Assembly: GCA_937858255.1 (NCBI GenBank)
Contig: CALLZQ010000005.1
Coordinates: 1-11,860 of the forward strand
Source of the DNA: an uncultured Tabrizicola sp.
GTDB lineage: Bacteria; Pseudomonadota; Alphaproteobacteria; Rhodobacterales; Rhodobacteraceae
DNA: 11,860 bases
Direction: 5' to 3'
The notes under the pieces were generated by a model. It worked only from the letters and a program-made list of their open reading frames with translations. It had not been told where the DNA came from and ran no database searches. The position numbers and the translations under genes are program-made. Positions 1 through 5,914 of the stretch are shown here, one piece after another (the first letter of the stretch is position 1; each line of letters opens with the position of its first letter).

Positions 1-204
1 GAAACCGCCGCGCGCGAGCTGAGCTTTGAAAGCCAGTCGATCCGTTCCGGCGGGCAGGCGCGCGACATCGAGCTGTCGGCCGAGGCACGGCTGGCCCGGT
101 CGCGCGGGGCCTCGGCCATGATGAAGGGCGTGTTTTCGGCGGCGAACAGTTTTCTGTCTGCCCCGCCTGATACCTGGTCGGCATTCAAGAGGCAGCTCGC
201 ATGA
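1..204 (+). CDS. C-terminal end of internal virion protein, T7 gp14-like (partial)
   Basis: The reading frame is open from the first base to the TGA at 202-204 and gives the last 67 residues of a protein; its start lies upstream of the window. The fragment is alanine-, serine- and arginine-rich and predicted helical. It contains a GGQARDIELSAEARLARSR stretch followed by a Gly/Ala/Phe-rich segment (MMKGVFSAANSFLS). This 'GxxAR...A...R...G' pattern near the C-terminus is what I recall from the small internal core proteins of podoviruses (T7 gp14 group). Gene order supports this: in T7, gp14 precedes gp15, gp16 and the gp17 fibre, and the same size pattern follows here. The stop overlaps the next start by four bases (ATGA), which suggests translational coupling. 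That the frame is a real gene is nearly certain from frame, codon use and overlap. The gp14-like name is tentative because only the tail is visible. Confidence 0.75.
   Translation, partial: ETAARELSFESQSIRSGGQARDIELSAEARLARSRGASAMMKGVFSAANSFLSAPPDTWSAFKRQLA
187..203 (+). promoter_or_regulatory. Ribosome binding site and coupled start of the 709-aa gene
   Basis: AAGAGG at 187-192 sits eight bases before the ATG at 201. The ATG overlaps the stop of the preceding gene as ATGA, so ribosomes finishing the upstream gene can restart here. This fixes the start over later in-frame ATGs. Confidence 0.65.
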
Positions 205-2330
205 CCCTGACCATTCCCCAGGCTGGCGTCATTGCCGGCAGATCGGCATCTGTGCAGGTCGAGGCCCCGGAAAGCGGCGCCATCCTGGCCGAGTTCGGCC
301 AGCGCATGGCCGAGCGTGCGCAGAAGGTGCTGGACGAACGCAATGCCATGACCCAGCAGCGCGTGCAGTTGGACATGGCGCGCGATCTGGCGCGGGCACG
401 GCAAGAGGTCGAGCAGACCAGTGACCCCGCCGCCCTGGGCAGCGGCTGGGAACAGCGCAGCAGCGCGATCAGGTCGCAGTATCTGGACCAGATCGAAGAT
501 CCGGAGCTGAAGGAACGGCTTGATCTGGCGTTCACCGAGATGAATGACCGGCACGGGCTGGCGGTGGGCAACCGTGCCATCGCGCTGACCAAGAGCCAGC
601 GCGCCGCGCTGTGGGTCGATCAGCGGTCCACCATCACGGCCGAGGCCGCGCGGGCCGATGAGGAAAGTTTCGGCATTCTGCTGGAGCTGGGCGAAGAGGC
701 GATCAACACCAGATTGGCCGCGGGCGATCTGGACCCGGCGGCGGCGGCAGAAGAACGGCAGGCCCTGCGCGCAGATGTCTTTGGCGCGCGCGCGCAGCAG
801 GCCATCAGCGATGACCCCGAAGCGTTCATCGCGTCAGTGGATGGCGGGGCCTATGATGTTCTGGGCGAAAAGGCAGCCGGTCTGCGCCTGTCGGCCGAGC
901 GTGAAATCGCCCGGCGCAATGATGCGGCCGCCAAAGAGGCCGACCGGGCACTGGAGGCGCAAAAGCGCGCCGTCAAGGACCGGCTGAACGCACAGGCCGA
1001 CATTTTTGAAAAGGGCCTGACGGCCAGCGATGAGGCGCTGCTGACCGATCCGAATATCCGCGCAATTGTGGATACAGACGCCGATCTGCAACAGGCCCAT
1101 GCCAAGGCCCTGGCGGCGCGGGATTTGCGCGACGAAATTCCGAATATCCGGCAAAAGACCCCGGCCCAGTTGCGCGCCGAAATTGCCCGGGAAAAGGCCA
1201 CACCAAAGGACCGCCCCGATCAGGCGGCGCGTCTGGCCGTTCTTGAGGGCTGGCTGGGCAAAGCGGAAACCGCATGGGCCAGCGATGGCGTTGCCGCCGC
1301 CCGCGCCGCCGGGTTCGAACTGCCGCCCCTGCCGGATATCGACCCGGCAGACCCGGACGCCATGGCCGAGGGTATTGCCCGGCGGCTGGATTTTGACGCA
1401 TGGCAGCGCAAGGCGGGCTATGGCGCCCCGCAGGCGATCCTGTCAGCCGACGAACAGGCGCGAATAAAGGCGCTGCTTGCGCCCGAGGCGGATGTGGCGC
1501 CCAAGCTGGCCCTGGCCGAGGCGCTGGCCGCAAATGGGCGTGAGGCCCGGCGGGTGGCGCAGGTGGCGGGTGCCGATCCGGCATTCCGCCGCGCTGTGTC
1601 GATCCTGCAAAGTGGTGGCGACCGCGATCTGGCGGCCCAGATCCTGACAGGGCAGCAAAAGGAAAAGCTGGGCACCGTCAGCCTGCCGCCCAAGGCGCAG
1701 CGGCAACTGATCTTTGCGAACGTGACCGGGGGGGCATTGTCTGCCGATCCGGCCATGGAGGCCGAGATCTTGGAGGCTGCCAGCGCCGCCTATGCGGCCG
1801 AGGCCGCAGGGGCCAACCCCGATGGCGACAACAGCATCTTGCCCTTCAAGGACGATACCGAGGCGCAGGATATGTTCGCCCGTGCCGTGGCGCGCGTCAG
1901 CGGGGCCACGCCGGACCGCAACGGCGATCTGACCGTGGGCGGGCTGCAAGAGATCAATGGCCGCATGGTGGCCCTGCCCCGGGGCGTGCCGCGCGATGCT
2001 GTGGCTGATGCCTGGGACAATATCGGCACCCAGTTGCGCGGTGGCGTCTGGGATGATCGGTATCAGACATGGAGCTATGCGGGCGAGGCGGGCGACCCGC
2101 TGCGCGCCCTGCGGTCGGCCTCAATCGACCCCGGTGCCGTTCCTGCCCTGGGCGCCAATGCGGCGGCGCAATGGGCCAATATGCGCCTACATCGTGTCGG
2201 TGAGACGGATGTCTATAAGCTGGTCCTGACCCGCAATGGCCGTGATCTGATTGTTCCCATCGCCGGCGATGCGGCCGGGCGCGAGTTCCTCTTTAGCCTG
2301 CCATCACTGATCGAGGGGGCGCAGCGGTGA
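201..2330 (+). CDS. Putative internal virion / ejection protein, T7 gp15-position (709 aa)
   Basis: Encodes a 709-residue, mostly helical protein without signal peptide or obvious membrane segment. The N-terminal two thirds are rich in Ala, Glu, Arg and Gln, with coiled-coil-like stretches around residues 30-75 and 225-265. A DDPEAF segment at residues 204-209 followed by a short Gly/Ala loop resembles the 'Dp.a.l..l..G.y' helical repeat found in many podovirus internal proteins. The C-terminal third is different: a GGLQEINGRMVALPRGV segment (581-597), then aromatic and beta-like sequence ending in a YKLVLTRNGRDL-type strand pair. This layout (long helical body, small mixed C-terminal domain) and the length are close to T7 gp15 (747 aa). 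The gene lies between a gp14-like tail and a gp16-position protein with a lysozyme-like domain. By analogy with T7 it would be packaged in the capsid and help build the channel that carries DNA across the periplasm. No catalytic motif is seen. The role is inferred mainly from position, length and fold type; the existence of the gene is secure. Confidence 0.85.
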   Translation: MTLTIPQAGVIAGRSASVQVEAPESGAILAEFGQRMAERAQKVLDERNAMTQQRVQLDMARDLARARQEVEQTSDPAALGSGWEQRSSAIRSQYLDQIEDPELKERLDLAFTEMNDRHGLAVGNRAIALTKSQRAALWVDQRSTITAEAARADEESFGILLELGEEAINTRLAAGDLDPAAAAEERQALRADVFGARAQQAISDDPEAFIASVDGGAYDVLGEKAAGLRLSAEREIARRNDAAAKEADRALEAQKRAVKDRLNAQADIFEKGLTASDEALLTDPNIRAIVDTDADLQQAHAKALAARDLRDEIPNIRQKTPAQLRAEIAREKATPKDRPDQAARLAVLEGWLGKAETAWASDGVAAARAAGFELPPLPDIDPADPDAMAEGIARRLDFDAWQRKAGYGAPQAILSADEQARIKALLAPEADVAPKLALAEALAANGREARRVAQVAGADPAFRRAVSILQSGGDRDLAAQILTGQQKEKLGTVSLPPKAQRQLIFANVTGGALSADPAMEAEILEAASAAYAAEAAGANPDGDNSILPFKDDTEAQDMFARAVARVSGATPDRNGDLTVGGLQEINGRMVALPRGVPRDAVADAWDNIGTQLRGGVWDDRYQTWSYAGEAGDPLRALRSASIDPGAVPALGANAAAQWANMRLHRVGETDVYKLVLTRNGRDLIVPIAGDAAGREFLFSLPSLIEGAQR
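2313..2330 (+). promoter_or_regulatory. Ribosome binding site and GTG start coupled to upstream stop
   Basis: GAGGGGG at 2313-2319 precedes a GTG at 2327-2329 by seven bases. The GTG overlaps the TGA of the 709-aa gene (GTGA). There is no closer ATG that keeps the N-terminal MTIEEELALIRRNR helix, so the GTG start is preferred. Confidence 0.65.
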
Positions 2331-5300
2331 CAATCGAGGAAGAGCTTGCCCTGATCCGCAGGAACCGCAGCCCCGCGCCGCCGGCCGATGACCCGATGGC
2401 GCAACTGTCTGCCGCCTGGCAAAGCGCCGTGGCGCCCCCGGCCGGGACCGCGTCAACAGATATCCCGCCGGCCGAGGTGGCGCAGGCGGATGCGCCCGCC
2501 GCCGAGGCGCCCGCGCCCGCCCCGGCCGCGCCCGAAATCGGCGCCCGCGATGCAGAACTGGGGCTGCCCCCGCGTCAGACTGGCCTTGCCCCCTTGCCGG
2601 ATGACGATGCCGATACCTGGGATGTGCTGTCCGCCGCATGGCGGGCGGAAACCATCCGTACCGATGCCTGGAACTATGCCGAACGGCAGCGCCGCGATCT
2701 GACCGAAGAGATCTGGGCAGCGCTGCCCGAGGATGCCCGCCAGCGCGTGCTGGCAAAGAAATGGGATCAGGCAAATAACTGGGTGCCACTCGAGCATGTC
2801 GCAGTCGAAGAACTGGCCCAGCTGGCCCAGTCTGACCCGGATATGGCCGCGCGTCTGGCCGGCCTGCCGCTGTCGCGCGATGCGTTCGAGGCGGAAATCC
2901 TGAGCCGCCGGCGTGCCGATCTGGATGAGGCGCAGGCCATTCTGGATCAGCCCGGCGGCGAGATCGCCGAGTTTCTGGGGGCGGGCGCCCGGGCCATGAC
3001 AGATCAGACCAGTCTGATGCTGTTGCCCTTTGGCGTGTCGGGCAGTGCCTGGCGGATGATTTTGGGTGAGGCCGTTCTGGGCGCGGCGGGCGAGGCGGCG
3101 GTGCTGCCGCGCGAATTCCAGGTGGCGCAGGAATTGGGCGAGGCCGACCCCGATGCCCTGACCCGTATTGGCCTGGGCGCGGTTCTGGGCGGCGGTCTGG
3201 CCGGGGCGATCACCGGCGGCGGGCGGCTGCTGCAATATGCCAGGGCCCGCCGCACCGCCCTGCGCGCCGCCACGCCCCCGGGCGCCGACCCGCTGGAGGC
3301 AGAGCTGGCCGTGGATGCCGCCGAGGCGCAGATGCGCGGCGATGAGACGGTGGCCGAGGTTATCCAGCGCACCACCCCCGCCGCCCCGGCGCCGGGCACG
3401 CTGGGGGATATTGTGGCCCGCCAGCCCGCGCGGGCTTTTGCAAAGGTGGTCGAGGCTGGCAAAGGGTACACTGTCGTCATTGATGGTGCTGGCAACGCGG
3501 TGCGCCGGGAAGGCACCCGGGCATGGCGCAATAACAATCCCGGCAATATCGAATACGGACCGTTTGCCCAATCCATGGGCGCGGTCGGCACAGACGGCAG
3601 GTTCGCCGTGTTCCCCACTTATGAACAAGGCCGCCGCGCGAAGGCCCAACTTCTTTGGGCCAGCAAAGGCTACCGTGGCAAGACCATTGGGCAGGCTATC
3701 GCCAGATATGCGCCTGCGTTTGAGAACGATACCCGGGCTTACACCCGTGCAATTACCTCGGCCATCGGCGCGAAGTCGGACACTCTCATGTCCGACCTTA
3801 CATCGCGTCAGCGTGAGATGATGCTTGATGCCATGGAGCGCGTTGAGGGTTTTCGCCCTGGTAAAGAAAACGGCGTTCAGGCTGTGGCGCCCCGGGCGGG
3901 CATCTCGGCCCCGTTGCCAGGAGAAGATGCGCCATCTTTCACCAGCAGCCGCGGCTATACCGGCGCCGGGCAGGTGCGTGTCAGCGATGATCTGACCATT
4001 GATGTGGAATATGTCGTGGTGGATGCCGGCAGTCTGACGCGCGCCAGCGGCGATTTTCAGCCGCGCGACCGCAGCCGCCTGAATTCCGATGCATGGATCG
4101 CCGACACCGCCGCCCGGCTGGACCCGGCCCAACTGATGCCATCGCCGAATGCCGCGACCGGCGCGCCGATTGTCGGCCCGGATGGGATGATCGAGAGCGG
4201 CAATGGCCGCTTTGGTGTGATCGCGCGCGCCTATGAGCGGCACCCTGATCGGATCGCCGCCTATCGCGCTGCCATCGAGGACGCGGGATTTGCCATCCCC
4301 GAAGGCGTCACCCGCCCGGTGCTGGTGGCGCAGCGCCGCACCGACCTGACCCGCGACCAGCGCATCCAGATGACGATCGATGCGCAGGACAGCGGCGTGG
4401 CCCAGATGACCCCGACAGAGGTGGCGCTGTCCTTTGGCCGCGCCATGACCGGGCCGCGCCTTGCCCTGTTCAACCCGGGTGCCGCGCTGACCGATGAGAC
4501 CAATGGCGAATTCGTCCGGGGCATGTTGAAGGCGCTGCCGAAATCGGCCCGCAATGCCATGGTGACGAAAGAGGGCGCGCTGAACCGGCACGGCCAGCAG
4601 ATGTTGCGCGAGGCGATCTTTGCCCGCGCCTGGAATGATCCCGATCTGGTCGAGCTGTTCGTAGAGGCCGACCCCGAGGAAATCGGCGGCCTGTTGAAGG
4701 CACTGGAGCAGGCCGTGCCGGAATGGGCGGCGCTGAAAGCCGATATCGAGGCGGGGGCAGTGCGCCCGGAGTTTGACATTTCCGGGCATGTGCTGGACGC
4801 GATGCGTCTGATCAACGCCGCCCGCACCACGGCCAAGCGCGATGGCATCGGCATCAACAAGGCCCTGAATGAGCTGCTGGACCAGCCCGACCTGATGGAA
4901 GGTCCGGTTGCGCCCCTGACCACGGCGCTGGTCAGGAAATTCTGGACCAAGGGCCGCGCCGCCCCGACTGCCCGGGTGGCTGACTTTCTGACCCGCTATG
5001 CCGCCGACGCGCGCAAGGCCGGCGCCGAGGGCGGCCTGCTGGACGCGCCGACCCCGCGCGATGTGCTGCGCGCAATCGACCCCGACACCTTTGCCGATCT
5101 GCCCGAGGATTTGGGGCCGGTGCGCGGCTTTGCCCGCCCCGGGGATGTGGCGCCCGAGGCGCCGCCCGATCTGCCGCCTGCCGATGAAATGACCTTTGAC
5201 GATGGCGCGCAGGGGCCAGAGGCCGAGGATCTGGCCGCCACGATCCGCGATGACATCGAGGGGCCATTCGGACCCGTGTATGATGATCTTGCAGGGCAAC

Positions 5301-5914
5301 CCGAAAAGGCGATCGACAGACTTTTGCACGATCAGACCGGCGAGGTGCCAAACGCCATGACGGTGGACGGCCTTGGGCCTGTGCGCTTTGTCTGGGGCAG
5401 TTCCGGTCTTGGCTTGCGCCACATCCTTGAAAAGCACGGTGAAGCTGTGGTGCGCGATTTGCCCCGCGCGCTGCGAGAAGGACAGCTTGGCCGAGAATAC
5501 AATGGCAGGCGCGATGTCATCACGACAGACACGCCGCCCCGCCGCACAGTCATAAGGCTGGACTGGGACGGCGACGGCAAGGCTTGGGTGCTGACGTCGC
5601 ATGATGTCATTCAGGGAACTGGCGCGCAGCCGGGGCGGACCTCAAACGTGCCTACCGAACCGGCACCGCCGAGCGTTCCCGGTGCCACTGCGCGGGTTGA
5701 GGATAAGCCTGCCGCAGCATCGGCACAAGACCAGATCCAGCGAGAGCTGTCAGATCTGCGCGCGGCGCGGGACGATCTGGACCTTTTTCTGGATGCGGAA
5801 CTTGACCTGGGCGACGGCACCAAGGTGCGCGCCCGAGACATTCTGGACGATCTGGACAGCGATGCCGGCGCCGATGCCGTGTTGCAGGCCTGTGGCCTTG
5901 GAGGTGACGCATGA
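2327..5914 (+). CDS. Polyvalent internal virion protein: lysozyme-like + ddrB-type ParB + PBECR-type nuclease (1195 aa)
   Basis: A 1195-residue multidomain protein in the T7 gp16 position. Order: short charged helix (1-14); Ala/Pro-rich disordered linker (about 32-70); helical region (90-210); two hydrophobic Gly/Ala-rich segments (about 224-260 and 278-303, the second containing GLGAVLGGGLAGAITGGG); a lysozyme-like domain (about 395-512) with RNNNPGNI; a ddrB-type ParB-superfamily domain (about 541-710) with GAPIVGPDGMIESGNGR, followed by its usual helical extension to about 900; a Pro/Asp-rich acidic linker (about 930-975); a barnase/EndoU/colicin-like nuclease domain (about 984-1095) with GLGLRHILEKHG; and an acidic helical tail ending in a Cys-containing motif (about 1134-1195). 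Established knowledge: ddrB-type domains occur in phage P1 DdrB and, together with PBECR nucleases, in 'polyvalent proteins' that phages and plasmids carry into new cells. The inferred role is a packaged, ejected effector that combines cell-wall opening with action inside the host. The gene overlaps both neighbours by four bases. The lysozyme-like and nuclease segments are lower in GC and use less biased codons than the rest, suggesting separate acquisition. Domain calls are from motifs recognised by eye. Confidence 0.9.
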   Translation: MTIEEELALIRRNRSPAPPADDPMAQLSAAWQSAVAPPAGTASTDIPPAEVAQADAPAAEAPAPAPAAPEIGARDAELGLPPRQTGLAPLPDDDADTWDVLSAAWRAETIRTDAWNYAERQRRDLTEEIWAALPEDARQRVLAKKWDQANNWVPLEHVAVEELAQLAQSDPDMAARLAGLPLSRDAFEAEILSRRRADLDEAQAILDQPGGEIAEFLGAGARAMTDQTSLMLLPFGVSGSAWRMILGEAVLGAAGEAAVLPREFQVAQELGEADPDALTRIGLGAVLGGGLAGAITGGGRLLQYARARRTALRAATPPGADPLEAELAVDAAEAQMRGDETVAEVIQRTTPAAPAPGTLGDIVARQPARAFAKVVEAGKGYTVVIDGAGNAVRREGTRAWRNNNPGNIEYGPFAQSMGAVGTDGRFAVFPTYEQGRRAKAQLLWASKGYRGKTIGQAIARYAPAFENDTRAYTRAITSAIGAKSDTLMSDLTSRQREMMLDAMERVEGFRPGKENGVQAVAPRAGISAPLPGEDAPSFTSSRGYTGAGQVRVSDDLTIDVEYVVVDAGSLTRASGDFQPRDRSRLNSDAWIADTAARLDPAQLMPSPNAATGAPIVGPDGMIESGNGRFGVIARAYERHPDRIAAYRAAIEDAGFAIPEGVTRPVLVAQRRTDLTRDQRIQMTIDAQDSGVAQMTPTEVALSFGRAMTGPRLALFNPGAALTDETNGEFVRGMLKALPKSARNAMVTKEGALNRHGQQMLREAIFARAWNDPDLVELFVEADPEEIGGLLKALEQAVPEWAALKADIEAGAVRPEFDISGHVLDAMRLINAARTTAKRDGIGINKALNELLDQPDLMEGPVAPLTTALVRKFWTKGRAAPTARVADFLTRYAADARKAGAEGGLLDAPTPRDVLRAIDPDTFADLPEDLGPVRGFARPGDVAPEAPPDLPPADEMTFDDGAQGPEAEDLAATIRDDIEGPFGPVYDDLAGQPEKAIDRLLHDQTGEVPNAMTVDGLGPVRFVWGSSGLGLRHILEKHGEAVVRDLPRALREGQLGREYNGRRDVITTDTPPRRTVIRLDWDGDGKAWVLTSHDVIQGTGAQPGRTSNVPTEPAPPSVPGATARVEDKPAAASAQDQIQRELSDLRAARDDLDLFLDAELDLGDGTKVRARDILDDLDSDAGADAVLQACGLGGDA
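3509..3862 (+). other. Domain: PRD1 P5-like / NNNPGNI lysozyme-like peptidoglycan hydrolase
   Basis: Residues about 395-512 of the 1195-aa protein. Visible signature: EGTRAWRNNNPGNI near the start, then GAVGTDGRFAVFPTYEQGRRA, IARYAPAFENDTRAY in the middle and MERVEGFRPG at the end. This is the spacing of the phage 'structural protein P5-like' family of small lysozyme-like domains (RGxRNNNPGNIR, 'YAPpxEN(D/N)T.aY', a final EG/EN). Glu395 and Glu507 are the acidic residues at the conserved edges and are candidates for catalysis; I cannot assign which from sequence alone. Expected action is on peptidoglycan during DNA ejection. The codons here are less GC-biased than in flanking regions (33 to 37 G/C per 60 bases over 3601-3840 versus 53 of 60 at 3241-3300). 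Confidence 0.75.
3947..4456 (+). other. Domain: ddrB-type ParB-superfamily domain
   Basis: Residues about 541-710 of the 1195-aa protein. It begins SSRGYTGAGQVRV, continues with YVVVDAGSLTRASG, then FQPRDRSRLNSDAWI, and then the diagnostic block GAPIVGPDGMIESGNGR (residues 612-628), corresponding to the GxGR loop of the ParB/sulfiredoxin nucleotide-binding fold. RPVLVAQRR and QDSGVAQMTPTEVALSFGRA complete the pattern. This matches the ddrB-like ParB family known from phage P1 DdrB and related conflict proteins. Whether this copy binds DNA, hydrolyses nucleotides or protects entering DNA is not shown by the sequence. Codon use is GC-biased like the rest of the gene, unlike the modules before and after it. 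Confidence 0.85.
5276..5611 (+). other. Domain: PBECR-type (barnase/EndoU/colicin E5/D/RelE-like) nuclease
   Basis: Residues about 984-1095 of the 1195-aa protein. Visible pattern: DDLAGQPEKAIDRLL, GEVPNAM, GLGPVRFVWG, GLGLRHILEKHGEAVV and finally KAWVLTSHD. The 'xGxWExAIxxL...GEVxxA...G.I.xVWG...G.GLxHIxxKH' layout is that of the phage barnase/EndoU/colicin-like nucleases, some annotated as barnase/colicin E5 family endoribonucleases. His1032, Lys1036 and His1037 and the downstream Thr1090/Ser1091/His1092 are candidate active-site positions. Substrate is presumed RNA from the family, not shown. GC is low for the gene (32 of 60 bases at 5281-5340, 33 of 60 at 5401-5460, against 47 of 60 at 5101-5160), and there is a rare ATA-AGG codon pair at 5552-5557. 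Confidence 0.75.
5900..5914 (+). promoter_or_regulatory. Strong Shine-Dalgarno and ATGA coupled start of the 831-aa gene
   Basis: GGAGGTGA at 5900-5907 is a full-length match to the 16S anti-Shine-Dalgarno sequence, placed just before ATG 5911. The ATG overlaps the TGA stop of the 1195-aa gene. It is the strongest ribosome binding site in the window, so this protein may be made in greater amount than its upstream neighbour. Confidence 0.7.

Noticed and set aside
2453..5602. A 1049-aa open frame on the minus strand opposite the polyvalent gene
   Set aside because: Its length comes from the strong GC bias at third codon positions of the plus-strand gene, which removes stops in that antisense frame. 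Its protein is His/Gln/Arg/Gly-rich without recognisable motifs, and the plus strand has clear domains and coupled starts.
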